A stretch of DNA of 37,498 nucleotides. Origin: Sphingobacteriales bacterium TSM_CSS (GTDB taxonomy: Bacteria > Bacteroidota > Bacteroidia > Chitinophagales > UBA2359). Location of the stretch: assembly GCA_002212985.1 (NCBI GenBank), contig NBMY01000047.1, positions 1-37,498 on the forward strand, given 5' to 3'. Shown here piece by piece: positions 1 to 9,965 of this stretch (position 1 is the first letter of the stretch; each line of letters opens with the position of its first letter). Position numbers and translations under genes: made by a program. The notes under the pieces were generated by a model that did not search any database, was not told where the DNA came from, and was given only the letters and a program-made list of their open reading frames with translations.

Positions 1-3000
1 CATCGGTTACCGTTACACTGTACGTGCCGGCTACTAAACCCGTGCGGTCTTCGGTAGTGGCTCCGTCGTTCCAAAGAATGCTTACTGCACCTTGGGCACC
101 GGTAATGGTTAGGTTTATGCTGCCGTTGGCATCGCCGTTGCACAAAGCATCGGTAGCGCTTATGCTTAACGACAGCGTGCACGGCGGTTCGGTGATGGTG
201 ACCGAACAGGTAGCGGTACAACCATTTGCATCGGTTACTGTCACCGCGTAAGTGCCGGCAACCAAACCGCTAATGCCCGAACCCGTTGCGCCAGTGTTCC
301 ACAAGTAACCATAAGGGCTTGTTCCACCTCCGGCTACAACACTTGCCGTACCATTATTACCGTTGGTAATACCAACATCGGTTTTACTGCACGCAGCAGT
401 TAATACATCGGGTTGAGTTACCTGATAAGAAGCCACGGCAGTACAACCCAAAGTTTCGGTAACCGTTACCGTGTAATTTCCGGCCGATAATCCGGAAATA
501 GTTGAAGTAGTTTCGTTATTACTCCACAAATAAGTTACCGAGCCAATATTACCGCTTACCGTAACACTTGCCGTACCATTGCTGCCACCATTACAAGAAA
601 CATTGGTACCGCTTGCAGTGGCACTTATTCCACATAAATAACCGGCATCTATGGTTGGGTTGTCTTTTTGTGTGCCGGTACCGTTGATATCTATGGCAAA
701 TACCGGGCTATTGCCTGTAGAGGTATTGGCGTCGCTGTTATTATCGGCAGCTGCTGTTGAAGTTTGAGTGGTTAGCAAATCTCCCCCTGCTGTAGTTGGA
801 AATTTCACATAATAGTACCCTGTTTCGGTTATGATAAAGTTATAGTAACCGCGGTTGCCATTAATATCATTTGCAGTTTGAACAGAGGTGCCAACCTGAA
901 AATCATCGCCACCACCTATGGTGTTATCCGGGCCGGTACTCCATAACTGAACAGATACGCCATTGATGCCGGCAGTAGCAGGTTCATCATTTTGTCCGTT
1001 TCCGTTGGCATCCATCCAAACGTAATTACCAACACTACCGGCAGTCTGGAGTTCAGCTTTTAATTCGGCGTAGCAACCCAGTATATCGGTTACGGTTACG
1101 GTATAAATTACAGGCGCAAAAATGGGCACAGTTGTAATAGCTGCTGTAATTTCTCCCGTATTCCACAGATATGCGTTTCCGTTTGTTGCCGTAAGAACGG
1201 TAGTAGCGCCGGGGGCGACTACAATATTACCCAATACGTTGGCATTGGGCAAAGGGGTAATTGTGATACTAACTGAAGCCACATCAGTACAGGTGTTTCC
1301 TGCAGCAGTTACCGTTACGGAATAGGTTCCCGACATGGAAGGGATAGCATCTGTTATTATCGGGTTTTGCTCAATGCTGGAGAAGTTATTAGGTCCAGAC
1401 CACTGGTAGCTTCCCCCTCCTGATGCGGTAAGGTTAAGAATAGAACCTTCGCAATAAGTACCTCCTCCGCCTGCAACAGCAGTAACACTACAGGCGGGGG
1501 GCGGAGAAAAAGTATTAACAACTGTTTGTGCAGAAGCGGTACAGCCATTTATATTGGTAACGGTTACCGTATAGGTTCCGCTATTGGCGGCTTGCGCATT
1601 TGGAATAACAGGTTCTGCAATATTGCCGGTAAATGAATTGGGGCCCGACCACAAATAAGAACCGCCTCCGGTAGCCTGAAGATAAATGGGTGTTGAATAA
1701 GCAACAGGCGAATTGCTTGCAGCAGTTACAGCAGGTGCTGCATTAATTACCACAGTAGTAGTGGCAGTAGAAGTTGCAGCACCAATCGTAGCCGTTACCG
1801 TATAAACGCCTGCCATATTGGTTGTTATATTATTTAATGTGGCAGTTTGTCCGGTGGCAGAAAAACCGTTTGGTCCCGACCATTGGTAGGTATTGCCGCC
1901 GGAGGCAGTTAGTATGATGCTTCCGCCCACGCATTCGGGCCCGTCATTAACTGCACTGGCACAAGGAGTAGGATTTAAGACTACGCTTAATTCGGTAAAA
2001 CAACATTGTCCGCCATTGTAAATACGGATATAGTATATTTGAGGATCGGTTGGATTGGGTAAATTATTGATGGAAAAGGAGGTAGCCCCTGCTAAAGAAA
2101 CAGCACTGTTAAAATTGGCAATACTGTTAAAGCCATCTGTGCTGTAAGCTATATGCGTTCCATTTGTTATTCCGGTTATATTAACGGCAGCATTGGCATT
2201 AGCCGAACCGCCCGAGCAGGTTGCCATTACGGCACTGGTTGCAAAAACCGGTTTAACGCAGGTAATTAATTCTGTTGTTGCCGATGCGTCATCGGGTTCG
2301 GTGGTAGAGCTGTTGGCTAAGGTACCGGATGCTATACCTTGATCAACCGATATAATTTCGGCATAGTTTACAAGGGTAATATTGCCGCCTTGCACGCTTA
2401 CAGAGACCGATGCCGAACAATTTCCGCCGTCTATGGTTACGGTATAAGCGCCCGAGTTGTTACTAAGCGCCGAATTAATAACCGGATTTTGCAACGTGCT
2501 GGTAAAGCCGTTTGGTCCGGTCCAGCTATATGTAGAGCCGCCACTAGCCTGTAATTGAATAGACTCGCCCTCGCAAACAGCTCCTTTAACTACACTTGCT
2601 GTTGGCGTTGGATTAACCGTTACTGTTACCGATGCAGTTCCTGAACAGGAACCGCCCGTAACGGTTACAGTATAGGCCCCCGACATGGCTGTAGTGGCAT
2701 CTTGTATAATAGGGTTTTGCAATGAACTGGTAAAGCCGTTTGGCCCTGACCATGCGTATGATGTGCCGCCACTATTGGCACTTAGCTGAATGGTTTCTCC
2801 GGCACACAAAGAAGTTGCCTGGGCTGAGGCCGAAGCAGAAGCTATTCCAACGGTTATAGCGGCAGAAGCAGTGGCGGAACAACCGTTTTGAGTAACGGTA
2901 ACCGTATAAGTGCCTGCATTTACCGGCTGTGCATTATCGATAAGCAGATTTTGGTCTGTAGAAGAAAAGCCATTTGGACCAGACCAGCTATAAGTACCGC

Positions 3001-5530
3001 CGCCCGATGCAGAAAGGCTAACAGTGCCCCCCTGACAAGCCGATATACCGGTAGCAGATGCCAGAGGCAAACTATTAACCGATACGGCTACACTTGCAGT
3101 TACAGAACAACTGGCTCCGTTACTTACCGTTACATAATAAGTGCCGCTTGCAAGAGAAGTGGCGGGCGAGATTGTTGGGGCTGCCGAAGAAGACGAAAAA
3201 TTGTTTGGCCCTGTCCATGCATAAGTGCTGCCCGTAGCACTTACCGAAAGGTTGAGCGCAGAACCGGCGCAAATGGGTCCATTTGAAGAAGCGGTTGCTG
3301 CGGTTAAGGTGCAAGCCGAAAATCCAAAATCGTAAGTATGGTTATTGGCTCCATAACCACCTGTTTGAATTTGAATGGAGGGCTGCCCACTTACCAGCAC
3401 AGCATCGTTGTTGTTTATTGAGGTGCCGCTGTTTAACCCGGCAGTGCCGCCAATGGTTACACCTGTTAAACCTAATCCTGCCACCGAACTGTGGTTTCCG
3501 AGTGTGGTTATTTTAAGGAAATAATTTGTATTGGGCGATAAGTTCAGGTTGTAAATTTGATTGGCAGTAGATGTTTTAATGTCTGATGAAAATATATAAG
3601 AACCATTCGCATCGGTAGTGGCAGTACTCAAAACGGTATTCCCGTCAGAGGCAAGAAGTCTAACGGAGACCCCTTGTAAAGGCGGCTCACCGGCATCCTG
3701 AATGCCATCCGAATCGGTATCTTTCCATACACGGTCACCAATTTCTATAGGAGATATTTTGCATAAAGGCTCTATATCTCCCAAGCCGTTTGCTTTTCCT
3801 TGCGTACCTTGGTTGGCAGTAGTAGATTCGTAAACCTGATACTGTTTGCTCAATGCTCCGTCGGTATTGCTCATCCAAGCCAATCCTCCCGTCCATACAG
3901 CAAGCGGATCCATAACTATAGCCACTGTTTGATTTGTACCGGGCACTACAATTAAACCGCCCATAAAAGTTTCTTCGTGAATATTACTGTATTTTTCTCC
4001 CGAATAAAACTCTCCGCCACCCGGTCCTTGCCCGTTACCTACCCCGCTACCGGATTGCCCGCCAATGCTGCCGTTGCTTTCCAATGTCCATGTTCCGCTG
4101 ATGTTTCTTGCCCGCAACATATCGCCACCGACATAACCGTTATAGGTTTTATTATCGCCCGAAACGGTGCTGCGTTGTTTATAGCCTGTTTGAAAAGCGG
4201 TACGGTCGGCAAATCCCAAAACCAGGTCGCCGTTATCGGTAAATTCTAAGGAGGTTAACATGGGTTGAGGCCGCATGATACGAATGCCGGCCGACACGGA
4301 TCCCCCTTCGTGCAAATCGGACCATTGATTAGCCCATGCTTCCCAGTTATTTACGGCAGGTACACTGGTATGTACATCGCCTTTGGCATAGTTCATGTTT
4401 ATGGTCATAATGGGAGTTGGGTTAAAGGTATTGGTAGCAGGGTTAAACTCAATGACATAGCCTGCCAGATTAGCGGCAACCTTGCTGGTTTCGGCAGTAG
4501 CTACCACCCCTACATATACTTTGCCCCGATAGTATTTAACCGCAAAAGGGCGGGCAACACCGCCAACGGCAGGCAAAGCAGGAATGGAAAAACTGCTCAC
4601 ATCGCCGCTTACCAAAGTGCCTGCCGGTTTAGCAGGGTAGCCAATATTGATTTCGACCAATTGGCGGGTATAGAGGTTAATGGTGTAGAGTTTTGTAAAA
4701 TCATCGCTTATGGTTAATGCGCCCAAACCAATTTTACCAACATTGTCGAAAGCTGTTGCATCTATACTTGAGGTAATAAGAGAAGTAGCCAACCCCCGCA
4801 CACCCAATTGCCCGGCTCCCACATTTTGCCCAAGCGTTGCAAGATTGGCATATAAAACAGGCGATCCGCTGCCCGTTCCGTTCATTAAATAAATGCCTCC
4901 CAAACCACCCGGACCAAGACCTGTATGGCGGCGCAAAAAGGCAGTGGAAAACAGTTTGTCGGTGCCGCGCTGATATGCAGCTCCGAAAATAGTACCTGTT
5001 GCACCCATCGTAGCCATTGATACCGGCGCGGGCGAGGTGTTTGCTGCCGTGTAAGGAATACGATAAAGAGTTGGTGCCGGTGAAACAGCAGAAGCAGTGG
5101 CATCGCCGTTTATCATATTCGGTATCATAATATCGGGGTTGGTTTGGCAATAGTCGGAAGGGTAGTTAATGCCTAAATTGATGTTTGAAGCATTTCCCAA
5201 AGTAAACTGCACTTGTGTTCCGCTGCCGGTTCCTTTGGCTCCGTCGTAATAGCCCGATGGCAGGTTGGTAAATTCTACTCTGTACATAACAGCGGCGGTT
5301 AAGCCGCTTATGGTATAATTGCCGTTGGCTGCCGAAGTTGCCGTGCCTGCCAGCGTTCCATTTGGCGCATAAGCACTAATGGTTATTCCCTGCACAGGTA
5401 ACTCTGTGGTTGATTTTGAACCGCTTGCATCTGTGTCGCGAAAAATGGTCCCCGAAACTGTTTGTGCTTTTATTACTGCAGCAGACAATAATAACACACC
5501 AAGAAATAAAATATTTGCTATGTTTTTCAT
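1..5530 (-). CDS. Giant secreted surface protein, SdrD_B / Ig-like / SprB repeats (3' end outside window)
   Basis: The frame opens at ATG 5530 and stays open to the left edge, giving about 1843 residues with no stop; the C-terminus lies outside. Residues 1-22 are a signal peptide (MKNIANILFLGVLLLSAAVIKAQ region). Then, in order: an SdrD_B/Cna_B-like domain (about 25-100); a long propeller-like segment (about 110-570); a second SdrD_B domain starting IGDRVWKDTDSDGIQD (about 595-735); Ig-like repeats with the recurring core Y-x-W-[ST]-G-P-N-x-F (seven copies, about 740-1430, interrupted by another domain near 1090-1185); a third SdrD_B domain starting GNYVWMDANGNGQND (about 1495-1625); and SprB-type repeats ending YTVTVTD up to the edge. 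Proteins of this build are exported to the cell surface of Bacteroidota as adhesins. It starts 18 bp after the preceding gene and is probably co-transcribed with it. Any T9SS sorting domain would be off the edge. The function is inferred from architecture only. Confidence 0.9.
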   Translation of the reverse strand, partial: MKNIANILFLGVLLLSAAVIKAQTVSGTIFRDTDASGSKSTTELPVQGITISAYAPNGTLAGTATSAANGNYTISGLTAAVMYRVEFTNLPSGYYDGAKGTGSGTQVQFTLGNASNINLGINYPSDYCQTNPDIMIPNMINGDATASAVSPAPTLYRIPYTAANTSPAPVSMATMGATGTIFGAAYQRGTDKLFSTAFLRRHTGLGPGGLGGIYLMNGTGSGSPVLYANLATLGQNVGAGQLGVRGLATSLITSSIDATAFDNVGKIGLGALTISDDFTKLYTINLYTRQLVEINIGYPAKPAGTLVSGDVSSFSIPALPAVGGVARPFAVKYYRGKVYVGVVATAETSKVAANLAGYVIEFNPATNTFNPTPIMTINMNYAKGDVHTSVPAVNNWEAWANQWSDLHEGGSVSAGIRIMRPQPMLTSLEFTDNGDLVLGFADRTAFQTGYKQRSTVSGDNKTYNGYVGGDMLRARNISGTWTLESNGSIGGQSGSGVGNGQGPGGGEFYSGEKYSNIHEETFMGGLIVVPGTNQTVAIVMDPLAVWTGGLAWMSNTDGALSKQYQVYESTTANQGTQGKANGLGDIEPLCKISPIEIGDRVWKDTDSDGIQDAGEPPLQGVSVRLLASDGNTVLSTATTDANGSYIFSSDIKTSTANQIYNLNLSPNTNYFLKITTLGNHSSVAGLGLTGVTIGGTAGLNSGTSINNNDAVLVSGQPSIQIQTGGYGANNHTYDFGFSACTLTAATASSNGPICAGSALNLSVSATGSTYAWTGPNNFSSSSAAPTISPATSLASGTYYVTVSNGASCSVTASVAVSVNSLPLASATGISACQGGTVSLSASGGGTYSWSGPNGFSSTDQNLLIDNAQPVNAGTYTVTVTQNGCSATASAAITVGIASASASAQATSLCAGETIQLSANSGGTSYAWSGPNGFTSSLQNPIIQDATTAMSGAYTVTVTGGSCSGTASVTVTVNPTPTASVVKGAVCEGESIQLQASGGSTYSWTGPNGFTSTLQNPVINSALSNNSGAYTVTIDGGNCSASVSVSVQGGNITLVNYAEIISVDQGIASGTLANSSTTEPDDASATTELITCVKPVFATSAVMATCSGGSANANAAVNITGITNGTHIAYSTDGFNSIANFNSAVSLAGATSFSINNLPNPTDPQIYYIRIYNGGQCCFTELSVVLNPTPCASAVNDGPECVGGSIILTASGGNTYQWSGPNGFSATGQTATLNNITTNMAGVYTVTATIGAATSTATTTVVINAAPAVTAASNSPVAYSTPIYLQATGGGSYLWSGPNSFTGNIAEPVIPNAQAANSGTYTVTVTNINGCTASAQTVVNTFSPPPACSVTAVAGGGGTYCEGSILNLTASGGGSYQWSGPNNFSSIEQNPIITDAIPSMSGTYSVTVTAAGNTCTDVASVSITITPLPNANVLGNIVVAPGATTVLTATNGNAYLWNTGEITAAITTVPIFAPVIYTVTVTDILGCYAELKAELQTAGSVGNYVWMDANGNGQNDEPATAGINGVSVQLWSTGPDNTIGGGDDFQVGTSVQTANDINGNRGYYNFIITETGYYYVKFPTTAGGDLLTTQTSTAAADNNSDANTSTGNSPVFAIDINGTGTQKDNPTIDAGYLCGISATASGTNVSCNGGSNGTASVTVSGNIGSVTYLWSNNETTSTISGLSAGNYTVTVTETLGCTAVASYQVTQPDVLTAACSKTDVGITNGNNGTASVVAGGGTSPYGYLWNTGATGSGISGLVAGTYAVTVTDANGCTATCSVTITEPPCTLSLSISATDALCNGDANGSINLTITGAQGAVSILWNDGATTEDRTGLVAGTYSVTVTD

Positions 5531-5548
5531 TATATTCGCTTATAGGGT

Positions 5549-8500
5549 TTATTGTGCTGTTACATTAATAATAAGTGTTGCGGTAGTATTGCTTCCTGCC
5601 AGAGAGGGTACTGCCCAAATACCGGTTGTGGGGTTGTAGGTGCCCGCCGATGGGCTTGCGGAATTAAAAACTACGCCGCCGGGCAATTGATCTTTCACCT
5701 TAATATTGGTGGCAGTGTTGATACTTGCATTTGTAAGGGTAAGGGTATATTGCAAAGTACCGCCCGGTAATACGGTGGCATTGTTAACCGACATGGACAG
5801 GGTAAGCGAAACGGGAGCAGATAAAACGCCAAAACTCAGTGCCTGTAAATCCGTCACGGTGTTTTCCAGACCTTCCTTTGCCGTAGCCGGTATGGAATAG
5901 GTGCCGGCAGCAGCCGGGGTTGTCCAGGCATATTCATACGTACGGGTACAGCCGGCTGTGGCAACGGATGTTGCCGCTACCGTGGTACCCGGAGGTGTTA
6001 TGGTTATGTCCATACCCGTGATATCGCTGAAACCAAACGGGTCGGTTACCACCGCACGGGCATAAACCGTTGTGCCGCCAATCGCACTTGTAATGACGCT
6101 GCCTCCCGGATATGACGCATTGTACACCGCATAGGAGGTAATATCTATAAAGGTCGTTACCGGCAGCGAGATTTTCGAAGGCTTTGTCTGGCTGTCGTAG
6201 TCAATGGTAAATGATACGCCCGACTGCGCCGTCGTCACCTCCAGCAAAATGGCCTGCCCGGCAGGCACTGTCATGTCGGAACCAATGGTGCCGGTCCAGG
6301 TAAGCAACCCTCCGCTGTAGGTGGGGTTGGCAAGGGTGGCTATCGTGGTGGCACCGTATTTCAGCACCGCCGTGATATTGGGATTGGCGGGCATCGTGCC
6401 GCTCACAATGCTCACATAGTTGGTGACGGTGATGGTCTGTCCCGACTTGATGGTCAGGGCACTGCAAAGTGCCGGGCTTTGGGTAAAGGTAATATTCGGG
6501 ACATTGGCAGTTGGTATAATTGACACACCACCCGCTGCCCACTCATTATTCGAGCCGCTCCACGTCAAGGTAACACTTGCGGCCCCTGGCTCTGATTGTC
6601 CGGAACCGGCAGTTTCGCCGCTGACAGGGCGTTGACTCCAGAGTTGCGTGCCTCCACCTGTAACAGCATAGTTACTTGTAGTGCGTCCGCCAACTACGCC
6701 AAACATGAGCCGTTCGGCAGCCCCGACAACCGTAACCGAGGGAGTAGTGGAAGTTCCTGTAGCACTCGCAAAAGTGCCTGTTGGTGTGGATTGGTTGACA
6801 TTGTCATAGGTGACAGCCCCAATGACAGCCCCCTGTTCGAGGCTGCTGCTCCAGTTAACCACGAGGTTATTCGCTCCGGTGGGAGGATTTACCAACCGGT
6901 AGATATATACTCTGGCGTGTCTGGTAACAGGAAATGAGCCAGTCTCATAGGACACAACTCCTACCTGTGTCAAAGCCTGCCCGCCATACGTTACGGAACC
7001 GACCGTCTTGTCGCAGCCTCCGAAGCAGGCATGCCGGTAGGAGATACCAACAAACAAAGCCCTGTTAACACCTGTTGTACCGGAGTTGTATGAAAAGGTG
7101 TAGCTGGACACATTTCCTGCATTGGATGATGCGGCCGCTCCAACCGTGTTTATGGTTGCAAAAGATAAAATATAGGATTGTGCCGTAGTTGCATCTGCCG
7201 ATGCCACCGGGTCCGTCCGGTCGAGTGCCTGTGAGGGGTCGGAAAGGTAGAGGTGTTTGGTGACAAAGGTTTGCACTGCCACTGTAGCCGAGGTGGTTGC
7301 TGTACAGTTGTTGGCATCGGTTACCGTAACCGTATAGGTGCCGACCGGAAGTGCCGATCGGTCTTCCGAATTGCTGGTTCCGGCAACATCTGCCCAGTCA
7401 TAGGTATAAGGACTTATGCCTCCGGTAGCAGTCAGGTTAATTGCCCCGTTGGAAGAGCCTGCCGGAAATACGTCTGTAACTACCGTGGAAAGGCTGAGGG
7501 CAGCTGCAGGCAAAATGGTAAAACCGGCACTTGCAGTGCAGGATGCAGCATCCGTTACGGTTACCGAATAAGTTCCCGAAACAAGTCCCGTGCGGTCCTC
7601 AACATTGTTTGTCCCTGAGATATCTGCCCAATCGTAAGTATAAGGGGTTGTACCGCTCGAAGCGGTGATATTGATGGAGCCGTTGGCAGCACCAAAACAA
7701 GGAGAAGCATTTACCTGGGTGCCCGATACTGTCAATGCGCAGGCCGGAGCAAGCTTGATGGAAACTGCTCCGATCACATAACCGGCGTTATTTCCTGTAT
7801 TCGCTGCAGGAATGGTATAAGTAACATTTACGGAGGCAGCTCCTGGTGTGGTTGCAGATGCAGATCGCATGATGTCATCCGTGGATTGCTGGTATGTGAG
7901 GGTACTTCCGGTACTTACCGTAATCGGATCTAAATTGGAGCCTACCGCCCAAAACTCCCACCCCAGGGTGCTATAAACGACTTCATCTGTCGCAGAAGTG
8001 ATGCCTGAAAAAGTAGCTGTAGTAGTCTGATTGGCACCTTCTGCAAATTGAAAAGCGCCCAGTGGCGTGGTTTGATTAACCCCGGAAAAAGTTGTTGCCC
8101 CGGCGCTAATAAATTCTGTTGCTGAAAGATTGACGACAATATTTGCACTGGTCGATACCGGATTTGTCAAATACCACATTTCAACACGAGCCTCCGTATT
8201 TCCTGAAACCGTTTCGGTGCGAGCACCTAAAAATGTAAGGGGTGTACCGCCGTAGGTTACTGAACTGACCTGTGCTGATCCAATGGAACCTGTATTACTC
8301 ACTACGTTGTCTCCAATGGAAACCCCAACCAACAGTAAACGACCGTACGCTGTCGTAGTTGCAGGATGGGTAAATGTTAGTGAACTTGCACCTCCGGCAG
8401 ATGTAGCGCCATTGCTGCTTACATCTGTTAAAACCTGCCCTTGGGCAACCATAGATATTCCGGCTATGCTTACAAGTATAATTGCCAGACGGCTAAAAAA

Positions 8501-8680
8501 AGGCAGTCCTGATAGATTAAAGGCGGAGCATCTTAAATAGTTGTTTCTGCAACCGGAGAGAAAGTAAAATCCCTGTTTGAAAACGATTTGTAAGCAACCG
8601 AAAAGCAGGTTGTAAAAGACATTGCTAAATAAAGCACAAAAATTGTAAAACGCCCATTTAATAAATTGCAACGGCTTCAT
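5549..8680 (-). CDS. Secreted surface protein with SprB repeats and a terminal DUF11 domain
   Basis: This encodes 1043 residues from ATG 8680; the frame is open to an ATG at 8827, but M-K-P-L-Q at 8680 looks like the better start. The N-terminus is odd: about 58 residues with a hydrophobic stretch come before a normal-looking signal peptide (about residues 59-80, ending MVAQGQ). Next comes a beta-sandwich-like domain (VSSVTYGG, YLTNP, GVSI motifs), two SprB repeats (YTYDWAD, EDR, YSVTVTDA), a second copy of the first beta-sandwich type (VGSVTYGG, YRLVNP, GGVSI), a linker region, and a final DUF11 domain (LPGGTLQYTLTLTN, NIKVKDQLPGGVVF). There is no recognisable T9SS sorting domain after DUF11; the protein stops at NVTAQ. 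It is the first gene of a two-gene unit with the gene starting at 5530. The likely role is a surface or extracellular structural protein; the ligand is unknown. Confidence 0.85.
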   Translation of the reverse strand: MKPLQFIKWAFYNFCALFSNVFYNLLFGCLQIVFKQGFYFLSGCRNNYLRCSAFNLSGLPFFSRLAIILVSIAGISMVAQGQVLTDVSSNGATSAGGASSLTFTHPATTTAYGRLLLVGVSIGDNVVSNTGSIGSAQVSSVTYGGTPLTFLGARTETVSGNTEARVEMWYLTNPVSTSANIVVNLSATEFISAGATTFSGVNQTTPLGAFQFAEGANQTTTATFSGITSATDEVVYSTLGWEFWAVGSNLDPITVSTGSTLTYQQSTDDIMRSASATTPGAASVNVTYTIPAANTGNNAGYVIGAVSIKLAPACALTVSGTQVNASPCFGAANGSINITASSGTTPYTYDWADISGTNNVEDRTGLVSGTYSVTVTDAASCTASAGFTILPAAALSLSTVVTDVFPAGSSNGAINLTATGGISPYTYDWADVAGTSNSEDRSALPVGTYTVTVTDANNCTATTSATVAVQTFVTKHLYLSDPSQALDRTDPVASADATTAQSYILSFATINTVGAAASSNAGNVSSYTFSYNSGTTGVNRALFVGISYRHACFGGCDKTVGSVTYGGQALTQVGVVSYETGSFPVTRHARVYIYRLVNPPTGANNLVVNWSSSLEQGAVIGAVTYDNVNQSTPTGTFASATGTSTTPSVTVVGAAERLMFGVVGGRTTSNYAVTGGGTQLWSQRPVSGETAGSGQSEPGAASVTLTWSGSNNEWAAGGVSIIPTANVPNITFTQSPALCSALTIKSGQTITVTNYVSIVSGTMPANPNITAVLKYGATTIATLANPTYSGGLLTWTGTIGSDMTVPAGQAILLEVTTAQSGVSFTIDYDSQTKPSKISLPVTTFIDITSYAVYNASYPGGSVITSAIGGTTVYARAVVTDPFGFSDITGMDITITPPGTTVAATSVATAGCTRTYEYAWTTPAAAGTYSIPATAKEGLENTVTDLQALSFGVLSAPVSLTLSMSVNNATVLPGGTLQYTLTLTNASINTATNIKVKDQLPGGVVFNSASPSAGTYNPTTGIWAVPSLAGSNTTATLIINVTAQ

Positions 8681-9965
8681 TGTTTTAAGTAGTTTATGGG
8701 TTAAGCAACATTGCAGATATACCTCGGCAATGCAATAAAAAACATACACAGCATTTACAAAGTCAAAATCCGTGCCTGTTTTATAACCAATAAAACAACA
8801 TGCCCAACTGCTTGCATAGCTAAACATTTGTTTTTCTGCTTAACCGCAACTTTTCTCCCTCATACCATTTAAAGACAATTACCGTTGCCCTTACTGTGTA
8901 AAGAAGTAATTAAAGCGGGCTACAACCTTATTTATTTGCGTTCAAAGAGTTTTTACAATCATGTATTCACATTCATTTAGGAGCGTTTAATCATAAATAC
9001 GTTGTAAGTTTTTAAAAGTTGCATTATGCAAGAAAAAAACTACTTACCCCACATATTTTTCTGCCTTTTACCTTCAAAATGCTATTACCAGAAAATGCAC
9101 CAAATTTTTTCAGCATTTCTGAAAAGTATAATTAATAAAACTGCTTTTTAAATTACACATTTTAAATTTACTATAAACAAAAAAATATAATACATATTTT
9201 ATTATTTTTTCTTTGCCCAAATGGCAAAAATAAAACAAACATTAAATAACTTTTGCCAATGCATTATTTTATTATTTATGCAGTCTGGTTGTTTGATAAA
9301 ATGCAGGCAAAGTACATTTCAACTCATTGCTATCTTGTGCGAATCTGACAATTAAATAAACTGCCCTTAGAGGCAGCACCAAAATACAAGCATATCTAAG
9401 TTTATAAATAACTGCAATGAAGCAAATGAATGCTATTTAGGAAATAAAACAGCATATCATTTATTCCGATGCGTTTTGAGCTGGTAGTACACAATACGAG
9501 ACAAGTGATTGTTTCAACACTTCCATAGCGTACAGCCTCAATTTGATGTTAAAAATCGGGATATTTCCACCATACAACAACTGCTACCGGCAAGTAAGCA
9601 TACTAAACCGTTTTTAGCAAGTGCCCCAAAGGCACAAAAAAGCAGACGAATAAAACGGAGTCAGGCGGATAACCGCTGATTTTATTTCGTACAAAAAAGA
9701 GAAAAAGATTCTGCCCGATAGCAGTTTAGCGCCGTTAACCCCCATAGGATTTACCTGTTGAGCCGATATCTTCAAAAATCGGTGCAAATAGGCCGCGTAT
9801 CTGTTTTATCTATGTGCTAATTTAGTCGGTATTGCGCTTACTAAAACCTCCTTGAGTGCCAATCTACATCAAGCAAAGGTCACCCCCTTCCATACTAAGT
9901 AAAGGGCTTTAATGACTTAAAGTTGTGAAAGCAATTTATTTAAGAGCAAATATATTTCACCGGTA
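8681..9965. other. Intergenic region without a supported gene
   Basis: About 1.3 kb, A/T-rich between roughly 8880 and 9480. It separates the surface-protein pair from the end of the MauG-like operon, all on the minus strand, so it must contain the 3' end of the operon and the promoter of the 8680 gene. A minus-strand TACTTTGC at about 9307-9314 fits the Bacteroidota -7 element, but no -33 TTTG lies at the right distance. No long frame, RNA gene or clear hairpin terminator was seen. The stretch 9480-9900 reads as gene-like in base composition but is full of stops in the frames I tried. Confidence 0.5.

Noticed and set aside
2888..3286. Plus-strand frames inside the left-hand surface-protein gene
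   Set aside because: They are mirror frames of Thr/Val/Gly-rich repeats; the minus-strand frame is open over 5.5 kb with clear domains.
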